Assembly (NCBI RefSeq): GCF_003641185.1
Contig: NZ_CP032757.1
Location: 2,976,001 to 3,040,000 of the forward strand
Length of the DNA: 64,000 bases
Direction: 5' to 3'
From: Lactiplantibacillus pentosus
Lineage (GTDB): Bacteria; Bacillota; Bacilli; Lactobacillales; Lactobacillaceae
Shown here: positions 1 to 8,661 of the stretch, piece by piece
Position numbering within the stretch: the stretch's first letter is position 1
Layout: each line of letters begins with the position of its first letter
Position numbers and translations under genes: made by a program
Notes under the pieces: model-generated
Told to the model about the DNA's origin: nothing
Database searches by the model: none
Seen by the model: the letters and a program-made list of their open reading frames with translations, nothing else

Positions 1-611
1 TTGAATCCGGCGAATCAGGCGGGTCAAATCAGCCGTCTCTTCGGGATTCATGCCCGCGGCCGGTTCATCCAAAAAGAGCAACTTTGGCTTAGTCGCTAAG
101 GCCCGCACGATTTCAAGTCGGCGTTGAATCCCATAAGGCAAGTTTTTCGCCGGTTGGTCGGCCACGGCGGTCAAATCAAACATCGCGAGTAGTTCTTGGG
201 CGGCCACCGTCATCGCGTGTTCAGTGCGGTAGTAGTGTGGCAACCGCAGAATACTGGTCGTAAAGCCTTCCCGGTAATGATTCGTCATCGCAATGCGCAC
301 GTTATCGAGCACACTCATCGCTTTGAAGACCCGAATATTTTGAAAAGTCCGCGAAATCCCAATCCGAGCAATCGCAGCCGGTTGTTTACCGGTCAACGCC
401 ACCACACCGTTATCCGTATAAAAACTGATGCTGCCGGCACTGACGCTTGTTTCACCAGTCAATAAGTTGAACAGCGTCGTTTTACCAGCCCCGTTTGGCC
501 CGATCAGTCCGATCAATTCGTCCTGGTCAAAATGCAGTGAGACGTCCGAGACCGCGGTCAGGCCACCGAAATTTTTGACTAAGCCCTGTGCATCTAATAA
601 TCGACTACTCA
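1..611 (-). CDS. livG: Branched-chain amino acid ABC transporter ATPase LivG (3' end outside window)
   Basis: Cytoplasmic ATPase expected to power import of leucine, isoleucine and valine through the LivH/LivM channel. The translation shows a Walker A motif GPNGAGKTT near residues 37-45, a signature-like YGIQRRLEIVRAL segment and Walker B LLFLDEP, followed by GMNP, which is typical of LivG rather than LivF. The ATG at 611 overlaps the TAG stop of livM (605-607), so the two are translationally coupled. The C-terminus runs off the left edge; a LivF ATPase would be expected beyond it. Identification is firm from motifs and operon context. Confidence 0.93.
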
Positions 612-1567
612 TGATTGATGGCCTCCTTGCTCCGCCGACGGTTAAACAAGCGGTCAAACGAGAATTCCCACGTGCCTAACAAGCCTGCTGGTTTAAAAAT
701 CATTATTAGAATCAGCGCCAGTGAATAGATAATCATCCGAATCGTCCCAAAGTTCTGGAGTACCGTATCCAGGGCTCCCAAGACGATGGCGGCCACAAAC
801 GTCCCGGTAATACTGCCGACACCACCAAGCACCACGATAATCAAAATCGCAATCGATGCCATGATATTGAAGTCACCAGGAGCAATCGTTTGAATGTAAG
901 CGGCGTGTAAGGAACCGCCAATTGCCGCGGTGGCGGCGCCAAAGACGAAGGCCGCAAGCTTCCAACGGGTCGTATTGATCCCCATCGCACCAGCTGCTAA
1001 CTCATCATCGCGGACCGCCATGACTGCCCGGCCACCACGACTGTGAATAAAGTTGACCGTTACGATCGTCGTTACACACATCATGACGTAGACCGTTGCC
1101 CACGAAGCCAACGGTGGAATATTGAACAGTCCAGCCGCTCCGTTCGTGATTTTTAAGTTGTTGATCAAGATGCGAATGATTTCGGCGGCGCCCATCGTGG
1201 CAATTGCGAGATAATCACCGCGCAACCGCAACGTTGGAATACCGACAATAATCGCAGCAATAATCGCGATCACCACCCCGACGACCATCGACAGGAAGAA
1301 GCCTGCGGGTGTCGCCATCGTCTGGGTCATAATCCCGGTCGCATAGGCACCAATCGCCATAAAACCGGCGTGACCAAGTGAAAATTGACCCGCAAAGCCA
1401 ATAATTAAATTAAGTCCAACTGCCAAAATCACGTTAATGCCAATCGTGACGAGCATGTTTTCAATAAACGAATTAATTAGCCCCATCAATTCAAAGCCGT
1501 CAATCGCCACGAAGCCGACGACCATCACGCCTAACCAAGCGAGATTCGCTTTCAGATTTGCTTTCAT
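605..1567 (-). CDS. livM: Branched-chain amino acid ABC transporter permease LivM
   Basis: Integral membrane permease of about 320 residues, one of the two channel subunits of the liv system. It is a chain of hydrophobic segments and contains the conserved stretch GFAGQFSLGHAGFMAIGAY, characteristic of LivM. An open frame extends to 1609, but I place the start at the ATG at 1567 because AGGAGG lies just upstream; the longer version would add a charged tail with no ribosome site. It begins 13 bases after livH ends and overlaps livG by 7 bases. Confidence 0.93.
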   Translation of the reverse strand: MKANLKANLAWLGVMVVGFVAIDGFELMGLINSFIENMLVTIGINVILAVGLNLIIGFAGQFSLGHAGFMAIGAYATGIMTQTMATPAGFFLSMVVGVVIAIIAAIIVGIPTLRLRGDYLAIATMGAAEIIRILINNLKITNGAAGLFNIPPLASWATVYVMMCVTTIVTVNFIHSRGGRAVMAVRDDELAAGAMGINTTRWKLAAFVFGAATAAIGGSLHAAYIQTIAPGDFNIMASIAILIIVVLGGVGSITGTFVAAIVLGALDTVLQNFGTIRMIIYSLALILIMIFKPAGLLGTWEFSFDRLFNRRRSKEAINHE

Positions 1568-1580
1568 GTTGTGCCGCCTC

Positions 1581-2459
1581 CTATACTTTTTCCTTGGTTC
1601 GTTTGCCAAAAATCCCGGCTGGCATAACCAGCAAAATCACGATCAGGACGAAGTAGACGACCGCATCCTTGTAAGCGGACAAGCCGATTGCTTGAACGCC
1701 CGTCTCCAAAATACCAATGATGAAGCCGCCAATCGACGCACCTGGAACCGAACCAATGCCACCAATGACCGCGGCAACAAAGGCTTTAATACCGGGTGTC
1801 ATGCCCATCAGAGGGTCAATCGAATTGTAGTAAAGACCAATCAACACGCCCGCCGCACCGGCCATCGCTGACCCGAGGGCAAACGTAAACGAAATGGTAT
1901 GGTTCAAATCAATCCCGACCAACTGGGCCGCTTCTGGATCAACTGACACGGCCCGCATCGCCTTGCCCATCTTGGTACGTTTGATAATTAACTCCAACAA
2001 AACCATCAGCAAGCAGGCCGTTCCTAAAATCAATAACTGAACGTTAGAGACTCGCAGTCCACCCCAATGATAGGTGACCACTTTGATGGCTTGGGGGAAC
2101 GACCGCGCGCTCGCACCCACGAAATAGGACATGCCATTTTCAAGTAAGAATGAGACCCCAATCGCCGTAATCAAAGCGGTGATTCGCGGTGAATGGCGCA
2201 GCGGTCGATAAGCGAAATACTCAATGATGACGCCACTCACCGCGCAGATAATCATTGCCGAGCAGAGTGCTTCTAAGAAATTAAAGTGCAGTGACCTGAG
2301 GCTGTAATAGCCCCAAAAGGCGCCCAACATATAAATATCGCCATGCGCGAAGTTAATTAATTTGATAATGCCATAGACCATCGTGTAGCCCAACGCTAGC
2401 AGCGCATAGATGCTGCCGAGCGATAAGCCGTTAATGAGTTGTTGTCCAAATGTCTGCAT
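1581..2459 (-). CDS. livH: Branched-chain amino acid ABC transporter permease LivH
   Basis: Second membrane permease of the liv importer, 292 residues. The N-terminal INGLSLGSIYALLALGYTMV and the following KLINFAHGDIYMLGAF are hallmark LivH sequences. A purine-rich GGGGG site precedes the ATG at 2459. It lies 27 bases downstream of livJ and 13 bases upstream of livM on the same strand, so the four genes should form one transcript controlled by the leader at 3744-4027. Confidence 0.94.
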   Translation of the reverse strand: MQTFGQQLINGLSLGSIYALLALGYTMVYGIIKLINFAHGDIYMLGAFWGYYSLRSLHFNFLEALCSAMIICAVSGVIIEYFAYRPLRHSPRITALITAIGVSFLLENGMSYFVGASARSFPQAIKVVTYHWGGLRVSNVQLLILGTACLLMVLLELIIKRTKMGKAMRAVSVDPEAAQLVGIDLNHTISFTFALGSAMAGAAGVLIGLYYNSIDPLMGMTPGIKAFVAAVIGGIGSVPGASIGGFIIGILETGVQAIGLSAYKDAVVYFVLIVILLVMPAGIFGKRTKEKV

Positions 2460-2486
2460 ATGTGTTCCCCCATGCGCTTACTTAAG

Positions 2487-3680
2487 CTATTTGACGTTAT
2501 AAACCTTGCTGACCGTGCCATTCGTCAACTGTTCGATTGAAATCGTCTTTTCAGGATTATGTTGCTTGTCGATCGTGGTCGTCCCAGTCACACCCTTAAA
2601 GTTCTTGAGTTTGGCCAAGCCATCCGCAATTTTGACGGAGTTCGCTGAACCCTCTTTTTCGATTGCGGACTTGATCATGTAAACTGAATCGTAAGCCAAC
2701 GCGGAGAAGGTTGGTGCCGTGCTACCATACTTGGCTTTGTAGGCGCTCATGAACTTCGATGCGACCTTGTTCGTTGCACTCGCCTTAGTCGAGAACGGCG
2801 TCGTGTAATAAACGTTGGTGGCGTTCGACTTACCGGCGATTTGGGCCAACTTCGCATCCGCCATCCCGTCACTACCGACGATTGGAACTTTGATGCCCGC
2901 TTGGCGTGCTTGTTTAACAATCAGACCAATTTCGGAATAATAGCCAGGCGCATAAATCGCATCGATTTTCTTATGTTTCAAGGAAGTCAAAACGGCGTTG
3001 AAGTCCTTATCGCCTTCCTGGAAGGTCTGGCTGCTGACAACCGTACCGCTATATTGCTTCTTGAACGCTTTGGTCAACCCCGTCCCGTAGTCACTGGAAT
3101 TATCGGTCAAAATTGCGACGCGTTTGGCCTTCAGCTGCTTGGTCACAAAATTGGCGGCAGTGGAACCTTGGAAATTATTCTGATAGCAAGCCCGGAATAT
3201 GTACTTTTGAACCTTGCCACTCTTTTGCAACGTGTAATCGGGGTCGGTCGCTGAAGGACTCACGGACGGCACGGCAGCCTTAGTCATGTTCGGAATGGCT
3301 GCGGTCCCAGCGCTCGTGGTGGCTGGTCCAACGACGGCCACGACCTTATCGTTATTGACCAATTGCGCAGCCACTGATGCCGCCGTGGTGTTCGAAGTCT
3401 TATTGTCGCGAATGACCAATTGAATCTTCTTCTTGGTTCCGCCGACCTTGATACCACCCTGCTTATTGATTTGTTTGACGGCCAACTGAATTCCTTGCTT
3501 CTGTTGTTCACCATAACCGGCAGCGGAGCCTGATAGTTCCATGTTGACCCCGATCTTGATCGTCTTGCCTGGATTATTTCCTTGACTAGAATTCGACTTA
3601 GCGGTCGCACAACCTGCCAACGTCATTGCCATCGCACCCACTGCCGCAATCTGCATCGTTCGTTTTTCCCATGTTTTCAT
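2487..3680 (-). CDS. livJ: Branched-chain amino acid substrate-binding lipoprotein LivJ
   Basis: Extracytoplasmic type I periplasmic-binding-fold lipoprotein that captures branched-chain amino acids for LivHM. The signal peptide ends in the lipobox LAGC about 23 residues after the chosen start, giving a lipid-anchored mature protein. The body has typical LivJ features such as IKIGVNMELSGSAAGYG and VVGPATTSAGTA. The ATG at 3680 gives a standard lipoprotein signal peptide; the ATG at 3728 would add 16 polar residues and lies inside the post-attenuator region. First structural gene of the operon. Confidence 0.92.
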   Translation of the reverse strand: MKTWEKRTMQIAAVGAMAMTLAGCATAKSNSSQGNNPGKTIKIGVNMELSGSAAGYGEQQKQGIQLAVKQINKQGGIKVGGTKKKIQLVIRDNKTSNTTAASVAAQLVNNDKVVAVVGPATTSAGTAAIPNMTKAAVPSVSPSATDPDYTLQKSGKVQKYIFRACYQNNFQGSTAANFVTKQLKAKRVAILTDNSSDYGTGLTKAFKKQYSGTVVSSQTFQEGDKDFNAVLTSLKHKKIDAIYAPGYYSEIGLIVKQARQAGIKVPIVGSDGMADAKLAQIAGKSNATNVYYTTPFSTKASATNKVASKFMSAYKAKYGSTAPTFSALAYDSVYMIKSAIEKEGSANSVKIADGLAKLKNFKGVTGTTTIDKQHNPEKTISIEQLTNGTVSKVYNVK

Positions 3681-3743
3681 TTTCAATTCCCACTTTCTTT
3701 TTTTGATTGAAACCAGTTGAAACCCCAATCCTCCTTATGTCAC

Positions 3744-3862
3744 AAAAAGGCCTCATCCACCGTAGTGAATGAGGCCTTTTCATGGAACTGAGCCTCATTA
3801 CCACAATGGGAAAGAAGGGCTCAGTTCACTTGAATTTTGAGTTTTAACTCAAGGTCAAGTGA
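3744..3862 (-). promoter_or_regulatory. Transcription attenuator of the liv operon (terminator / antiterminator / protector hairpins)
   Basis: Between the leader peptide stop and livJ the minus strand can form several competing hairpins. A strong terminator (3744-3780) has the arm AAAAGGCCTCAT pairing with ATGAGGCCTTTT and a T run. The bases AATGAGGC (plus strand 3768-3775) are exactly complementary to GCCTCATT (3792-3799), giving an antiterminator that breaks the terminator. A third hairpin (3786-3826, ACTGAGCC/GGCTCAGT) would sequester that antiterminator strand. A fourth (3826-3862) includes the leader stop codon. The arrangement matches ribosome-mediated attenuation of leu/ilv-type operons; the regulatory logic is inferred. 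Confidence 0.8.
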
Positions 3863-3947
3863 CCGGGTCCTTCTTCGTTAATAATAAGGCTAAGTTTTGA
3901 ACAGCAAGGGTCGTCAACAAATTGGTTAGGTTAGATTGAATTTTCAT
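3855..3947 (-). CDS. Leucine-rich leader peptide of the liv attenuator (30 residues)
   Basis: Short open frame ATG(3947) to TGA(3855), preceded by a GAGGTG-like ribosome site. Eight of its 30 residues are leucine (positions 7, 10, 11, 14, 19, 21, 22, 23), including three consecutive TTA codons at 3879-3887 near the end, followed by KKDPVT. It sits directly upstream of the competing hairpins and of livJ. A ribosome short of charged leucine tRNA would stall about 8 codons before the stop, over the region that feeds the hairpins. The leucine content and position support a regulatory rather than structural role. Confidence 0.82.
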   Translation of the reverse strand: MKIQSNLTNLLTTLAVQNLALLLTKKDPVT

Positions 3948-3998
3948 TGTTGACGCACCTCGCTTTCAAAAAGTTTTTTTGTTTAGTTGATGTTTCTT

Positions 3999-4027
3999 AG
4001 GCTAATTAATTTTCGGTGATAAGTCAA
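3999..4027 (-). promoter_or_regulatory. Promoter of the liv leader and operon
   Basis: On the minus strand TTGACT (4022-4027), a 17-base spacer and TAGCCT (3999-4004) precede the leader peptide by about 50 bases. The -35 is close to consensus and the -10 is weaker. Confidence 0.55.
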
Positions 4028-4106
4028 GCGAATTTTTTAATTATTTTTATATTAATTAAAAATCAGCCTCGCCATGGCCGGTCTTCTTGAAGGCTAAAAA
4101 AATGCG

Positions 4107-4143
4107 AAAAAAAAGAACGGCTGACAATTATGTCACCGTTCTC
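4107..4143 (-). terminator. Rho-independent terminator after the 72-residue gene
   Basis: On the minus strand AGAACGGTGACA...TGTCAGCCGTTCT is followed by eight T residues, about 35 bases after the stop at 4179. It separates this gene from the liv promoter. Confidence 0.85.
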
Positions 4144-4178
4144 TTCGAAAAATTAGGCCGTCATGGTCGTTATTTTAG

Positions 4179-4397
4179 TTAAGCCTTTAGGAGTTTTTCA
4201 ACTTCGCTCTTGAGCTTAGCTTCGTCCATACTCATATAAGGCGCTACTTCGTCAGCCGTCTTGTCAGTATCATGACTATCCGCGTCCATAAAGTGATTCC
4301 AGATTGCATCCCGTACAGGTAACTTGGAATCGCTCCAATCAAACACGTCCGTCATCCGTTCGTCTAACATACTGTTCATTTCAACTGCTGCAGCCAT
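4179..4397 (-). CDS. Small conserved-type protein of unknown function (72 residues)
   Basis: Acidic soluble 72-residue protein with no signal peptide or membrane segment. It reads as helical, with a charged C-terminal helix (DEAKLKSEVEKLLKA). A good AGAAAGGAAG ribosome site precedes the ATG at 4397, and its own terminator follows, so expression as a single-gene unit is likely. I do not recognise the family. The regular codon use and clean signals make it a real gene. Confidence 0.7.
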   Translation of the reverse strand: MAAAVEMNSMLDERMTDVFDWSDSKLPVRDAIWNHFMDADSHDTDKTADEVAPYMSMDEAKLKSEVEKLLKA

Positions 4398-4486
4398 ACT
4401 AAAACAACTTCCTTTCTAATTTTCGGTACACCTCAATTATAGGTCATCATTTTAAAAATGGTTAAATTTTGTCTGACTTTTTTCAC

Positions 4487-5299
4487 TTAGGCGTTCTTTT
4501 GGTAAATTGTTCGTAAGGCCGCAATGTCAGCTGACGATAAACTGCTCTTGCCTTGCGAGATTGGATACATCACCGATTCTTTAGACGTACTGTGGTCCAA
4601 TCCCAGTGCGTGTCCGAGTTCATGGACCGCAACGGACTTGCTGAACGCTGACGAGTACGAGCCATTCAGACTAGCCGTCGCATTATTCCAATACTGGGTG
4701 CCACGCCAACTGATCTGTTTGGTGATGTCTGGGCCCCCATGACCAAGTTCAACACTGGTAGAACCGGCTGACATCTTCTTGTGGTACATTGAAAAAGTGA
4801 CGGAATTCTGGGTGCCGCTCGCCTTGCCCGCAACTAAGTGGACAAGTCCGGTCTGGTTATAAGTGGCGACCGCTTCTTTAAAGACTAGGCGAGCCGCTTT
4901 CGGTAAGTTACTTGAAAATGTGTAATAATAAGTCTTTTTCAGGGTCGTGTTCTGCACGATTGATTCGATTGGTGTCGCGTCAGTGGTACTCGTCGATGAC
5001 GAAGCCGCCACTGAACTGGATTCACTGGCACTGCTCGTACTTGTCGTGCTACTTGCTGACGAGTTATTCGTACTGTCGCCTGATGACTGAGTCGTTGTCG
5101 AGTCAGCCGTCTCACTGGTCTCATCCGCATCTAACAGATGGCTTGATAAGTCCCCAGATAAGGCTGCTGCCAAGTTCTTCTGACTAGTCTGATATAAGGC
5201 AACGGCGCGGGGCGCCAACGTATCATAGTGGCGCCAGCCAAAAATGACCAGTCCAATCAAACAAAGTGCTTTCAACCCACGAATCAGATTTTTTAGCAT
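4487..5299 (-). CDS. Secreted matrixin-like zinc metalloprotease
   Basis: Predicted exported or membrane-anchored protease of 270 residues. It has an N-terminal hydrophobic segment (LKALCLIGLVIFGW), then a serine/threonine-rich low-complexity linker (about residues 60-110), then a catalytic domain ending in HELGHALGLDH (about 226-236), the HExxHxxGxxH zinc site, followed by a Met-turn in SVMYP. These are matrixin/metzincin hallmarks. The start at 5299 follows AAGAGGAG; an upstream ATG at 5341 in the open frame lacks a ribosome site. Substrate unknown; probably acts at the cell surface. Confidence 0.85.
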   Translation of the reverse strand: MLKNLIRGLKALCLIGLVIFGWRHYDTLAPRAVALYQTSQKNLAAALSGDLSSHLLDADETSETADSTTTQSSGDSTNNSSASSTTSTSSASESSSVAASSSTSTTDATPIESIVQNTTLKKTYYYTFSSNLPKAARLVFKEAVATYNQTGLVHLVAGKASGTQNSVTFSMYHKKMSAGSTSVELGHGGPDITKQISWRGTQYWNNATASLNGSYSSAFSKSVAVHELGHALGLDHSTSKESVMYPISQGKSSLSSADIAALRTIYQKNA

Positions 5300-5598
5300 T
5301 ATGCGCGCTCCTCTTAATATTCTAAAATGGGACGGGGACATTTATTGCTTAATTAAACCACATGTCACCACCCTTAGACACAGGTTTTAGCGAATCATTA
5401 AGAATATTTAGGAATACCGCAATCTAGTTGTAATCTTAATCCGCTTTCCTCATTAGTTTGGCTAACCAAGGTATTCGTTCATCCCTTGATGGACTGGCGT
5501 TTTTGACGTATCAACTTTTAAGTCAAAAGCGGCCAGCTGAAGCCCGCTGGAAGCAGTGCGAGTTCGCGTAAACCTGCTGTTGTGGCGACGTCCTACGC

Positions 5599-5752
5599 TG
5601 GCTTCCAGGTATTCTGGGCAATGGCCGTGACGTGGTGGACACAGATTTAAGCCGACAACCCACGTCTTAAATACTGGTCTTCCACTAACCAAGCCAAAAA
5701 CGCTTGCTAAGTGGAATTTCACCACTTGGCCTTGCCCAGAATACCTTCCAGC
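5599..5752. repeat. Large branched inverted repeat element 1
   Basis: The 15-base arm AGGTATTCTGGGCAA (5607-5621) is exactly complementary to TTGCCCAGAATACCT (5732-5746), extended by GGCC/GGCC with one bulged base. Inside are further pairs, GACGTGG/CCACGTC and CTTCCACT/AGTGGAA. Just upstream (5529-5600) more pairing is possible, such as GCTGGAAGC with GCTTCCAG. It would fold as a long multi-branched RNA or a cruciform. Confidence 0.7.
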
Positions 5753-6143
5753 CGGGAGCCTATTCGAAAGGCTGACATGTGCGGCTCAACCTTGAACGTT
5801 AGATGGTCTTTGTTTCTGAATGAAACGTAATGGTGTCTTTCAACTGTCAGACTTGTGTATTAATTCTACGAACCACCAACATTCTTAAATGTTGTCATAT
5901 TTTATCTAAATCGGCTGATATAACAAGGTTTCAAATGAGATATGACTGACAATTTTATCATATGAGCTTATGACTGGCGAACATTAAAACTGGCCAATAA
6001 TCTCTGGACGTCTCGTTAGTGGTTATATACGACGAACTATCATCGATGCTGATTCATAGTTTACATCAAGGACCAGTCTCCTAATATCCAGTGGCCAATT
6101 GTACCAAGCTAGGTGGTCGTTCATCCGCCATTCGAGCGGCTTT

Positions 6144-6311
6144 CCGACTGGAGGGGCTGGCTGACAATGCTCAAGGGCGAAATTCTTCTTGTCCGGGCGG
6201 GTTTCCCGGGCTAGAAGAAGACTCGTATTTGAAATTGCGCAGTGGGCTGCTGCGTGAGTTCAAATCGATGTCCGCCCTGTTCCAGCGTTGTCAGCCAGCC
6301 CCGGAGGTCGG
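6144..6311. repeat. Large branched inverted repeat element 2
   Basis: The outer arms GGGGCTGGCTGACAA (6153-6167) and TTGTCAGCCAGCCCC (6288-6302) are perfect 15-base complements, extended outward by CCGAC/GTCGG. The interior has two secondary hairpins, one built on CTTCTT..CCGGG/CCCGG..AGAAG and one on TTTGAA..CGCAG/CTGCG..TTCAAA. The result is a three-way-junction shape of about 168 bases. Confidence 0.75.
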
Positions 6312-6463
6312 AATAGGGCGCGCATCGGCTGACTAACAGGAATCCAACTTAGCACGCTTTAATCATGATTCATGACAAATTAACTAACACAATCCGTACC
6401 TGCTTTCCGACACGAAATATCCCTAATGCACCTCCAGCTATTGCCCCAGGATGTCTCAGTAAT

Positions 6464-6495
6464 AAAAAAGGCCCGAAGTTGTGCTTCGTGACCTC
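6464..6495 (-). terminator. Terminator downstream of the GtrA-family gene
   Basis: On the minus strand AGGTCACGAAG/CTTCGGGCCT forms a hairpin followed by a T run, starting about 8 bases after the stop at 6503. Confidence 0.75.
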
Positions 6496-6502
6496 CAGAC
6501 TG

Positions 6503-6973
6503 CTATTTATTTCGGAAAACATATAATTTCGAGAATAAGAAATTCCCGATAATCGCCCCAGCTTGGCCAAGAATCTTAGCAAGGACTGCCGGGCTGCCAA
6601 TGACAGACATTAGCAACCATAAGATTGCGGCTTCAATCAAGTAAGTCACGATCCGCGTGGCATAAAACTTGCCCATTTCACGAAAGACATACTTGGAATG
6701 GTGATCAAACACCTTCAGCCGGTCGACCCAAAAGGCGACTTGCACGGCGATCACCCAGGAAATCACGTTAGCGACCTGATATTCCAAACCAATTAAATGG
6801 TAGGTTGTATAGAAGGTGGCAAAATTGACCGCCACACTAATTAAGCCCCATAAAATATAGCGAATCGCTTGATTACGGGTCTCTTTCACTGGCGATAGAA
6901 TTTGCTTATCCAATTCTGCCGTTGGTTCTAGGATATCCGTCACCGTTTCTTCATTCTGATTCGATTTACTCAT
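6503..6973 (-). CDS. GtrA-family membrane protein
   Basis: 156-residue protein with four hydrophobic segments after a polar N-terminal tail. It contains RYILWGLISVAVNFATFY, WVIAVQVAFWVDRLKVFDH and the terminal FLFSKLYVFRNK, the usual GtrA/DPMS pattern of about 120-150 residues. Family members are thought to flip or position lipid-linked sugars for cell-envelope glycosylation. The start is the ATG at 6973 with AGGTG upstream; a GTG three codons earlier is unlikely. No glycosyltransferase is adjacent, so its partner is unclear. Confidence 0.85.
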   Translation of the reverse strand: MSKSNQNEETVTDILEPTAELDKQILSPVKETRNQAIRYILWGLISVAVNFATFYTTYHLIGLEYQVANVISWVIAVQVAFWVDRLKVFDHHSKYVFREMGKFYATRIVTYLIEAAILWLLMSVIGSPAVLAKILGQAGAIIGNFLFSKLYVFRNK

Positions 6974-7217
6974 GATTATCACACCTGGCTTTCTTCACTT
7001 AAACCCCATTATCATGAAATAATTTGTTTTAAGTTGCATCATTATCATTCAATGAGTAAAATTCAACACATCTTAATCTTATCACAGCAGTTAACTATTG
7101 GCGATGACAACTATCCAATTTCTATCAAGATAATTATCCCGCAATGTCGGGCAATCTGCCAGAAAGAACACATGCTACTCTCATCGTTAGCTGAAACTAA
7201 ATGTAAGGAGCTTAACA

Positions 7218-7859
7218 ATGCTTGCGCTACTAATTATTTTTATCATTTATCATTTCATTCACGAACAGTTCGAATACAGTCGGATCACGCGGTTGAACTA
7301 CTGGATTATTCCAGTCATCATGCTGTATCAATTTATCCGGACTTTCACGTGGTCAATCACCAACGGCATCGTGCTGGTTGGCATTCTGGTGTTTGCAACG
7401 GTCGTCGGTTATTTTCAAGCCAGTCACACGCAATTGAAAATTGAGCCGACTATCCAGCATCATTCTGCTGACGCCCAATCTACAACCGTTGTGAAAACGT
7501 CCTCACACCAAAAAGCAGCCGCCGGTCAGCCAACCACGAATCGGGCCACAACGGTCAGTGCACAAGGCGGTCGGTCCTACCTGCTTGGCTGGGTATTGAC
7601 GTTAGGCGCGCAGTTGGTGATCGAATGGGCCTATCTCCACGAGGAACTCTCCTGGGCAACCATCAATAATGAATTCTTGAAAGAAGTCTTCGCAGACCTC
7701 AGCTCAATTTATCGTTTTTCTGAAAGCGGCCGCCACACGAGTTGGACCCTTTGGGCATTGACCGGCGCAACCAGTTTGGCATACACACTCTGGCTTGCGC
7801 ACCGGTCACCCGCCGTCCGTCAAGCGGTCTTCAGAACTCGTACGCATCACCGTAACTAA
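7218..7859 (+). CDS. Membrane protein of unknown function (213 residues)
   Basis: Begins with AAGGAG and an ATG at 7218. Hydrophobic segments lie at residues 1-12, about 28-65, 120-145 and 185-200, separated by a polar Ser/Thr/Gln-rich stretch at about 75-120. No recognised motif. Its own upstream region has no clear partner, and it converges on the XRE regulator gene with a shared terminator between them. Confidence 0.7.
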   Translation: MLALLIIFIIYHFIHEQFEYSRITRLNYWIIPVIMLYQFIRTFTWSITNGIVLVGILVFATVVGYFQASHTQLKIEPTIQHHSADAQSTTVVKTSSHQKAAAGQPTTNRATTVSAQGGRSYLLGWVLTLGAQLVIEWAYLHEELSWATINNEFLKEVFADLSSIYRFSESGRHTSWTLWALTGATSLAYTLWLAHRSPAVRQAVFRTRTHHRN

Positions 7860-7950
7860 ACGATCAAGCAATGTGCACCAAAATGTCATCTATCAGTGAC
7901 TTGTCAATCTCGACACCACACCCACTGTCGTTTTGAATAGCAGTCCAAGT

Positions 7951-7996
7951 TAAAAATAGCCTAACATCCCCTACCCGGATGTCAGGCTGTTTTATA
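7951..7996. terminator. Bidirectional terminator
   Basis: AATAGCCTAACATCC...GGATGTCAGGCTGTTTT forms a stem flanked by A and T runs between convergent genes ending at 7859 (+) and 7999 (-). Confidence 0.85.
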
Positions 7997-7998
7997 TA

Positions 7999-8661
7999 TC
8001 ACGCACGCTTTAGACGCTGAAACGGAATTTCAATCGCCATTAAGGCCGCCATCGTCCAAACAAATTGGTGCCATACTACGCCAAACAAAAAGCCACTAGC
8101 CTCTCCAGCCAAGGCCGCTGATGGCGTGTGTGCGACAGTACTGGCCGATGGTAGTGCCGCAACAATATCTGGCCATTCCAGCGCAAGATTCAATGCGAAT
8201 AACATCATAATTAAACCAAACAAGGTCCACCCTTCGCGCTTAGTCGTCGCCCACTCATCAAAGTGCGGATAATTCAGTAATAGCGTAAAAGTCATGACGA
8301 TTAGCGCAACTGAGATTAACTCGCTAAATGAACTATCGATTTGTAAAAAATGTAAACAGTAACTTACAACCAACAATCCCAGATTAATCCCATAACCCAC
8401 TGACAACAGCCGTTGTTGCCGCCGACTCGTGGTCGTTTGTACTTCATAATGTTTTAACATACTCAAATCTTCCTTCAATAAATAATCGAGTGACAAATCG
8501 TAGACCGTACTAATCTGAACCAACATGCCAATATCCGGATATGAACGGCCATTTTCCCAGCTGGAAATCGTCTGTCGTGCCACGTGTAATTCTTCAGCAA
8601 CCGCTGCTTGCGTTAAGTGCTTCTGTTGCCGAACAAACTTAAAATTCTCGCCAAAACTCAT
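7999..8661 (-). CDS. XRE-family regulator with C-terminal membrane segments
   Basis: 220 residues. An N-terminal helix-turn-helix (about residues 5-60; FVRQQKHLTQAAVAEELHVA, then SWENGRSYPD) is followed by about four hydrophobic segments (85-215). This architecture is common in Firmicute membrane-tethered XRE regulators, often controlling a neighbouring transporter. The start at 8661 has GGGAGGT upstream; the frame is open further upstream but without a signal. Target unknown; its divergent neighbour mntH is 440 bases away and has its own operator. Confidence 0.82.
   Translation of the reverse strand: MSFGENFKFVRQQKHLTQAAVAEELHVARQTISSWENGRSYPDIGMLVQISTVYDLSLDYLLKEDLSMLKHYEVQTTTSRRQQRLLSVGYGINLGLLVVSYCLHFLQIDSSFSELISVALIVMTFTLLLNYPHFDEWATTKREGWTLFGLIMMLFALNLALEWPDIVAALPSASTVAHTPSAALAGEASGFLFGVVWHQFVWTMAALMAIEIPFQRLKRA

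Larger units (their letters stand above)
5300..6463. other. Gene-free 1.2-kb region holding large stem-loop elements
   Basis: No convincing gene is visible. Open frames at 5462-5725 (minus) and 6091-6336 (plus) coincide with the arms of palindromic structures, have odd composition and lack good ribosome sites. The stretch is instead dominated by two long, branched inverted-repeat elements annotated separately. Confidence 0.6.

Noticed and set aside
5462..5725. 87-residue open frame on the minus strand
   Set aside because: It coincides with the arms of the large inverted repeat, is unusually Arg/Cys-rich and has no ribosome site.
6091..6336. 81-residue open frame on the plus strand
   Set aside because: It lies across the second large stem-loop and has no protein-like pattern.
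7034..7444. 136-residue open frame
   Set aside because: It overlaps the better-supported membrane protein at 7218-7859 in another frame and lacks a ribosome site.
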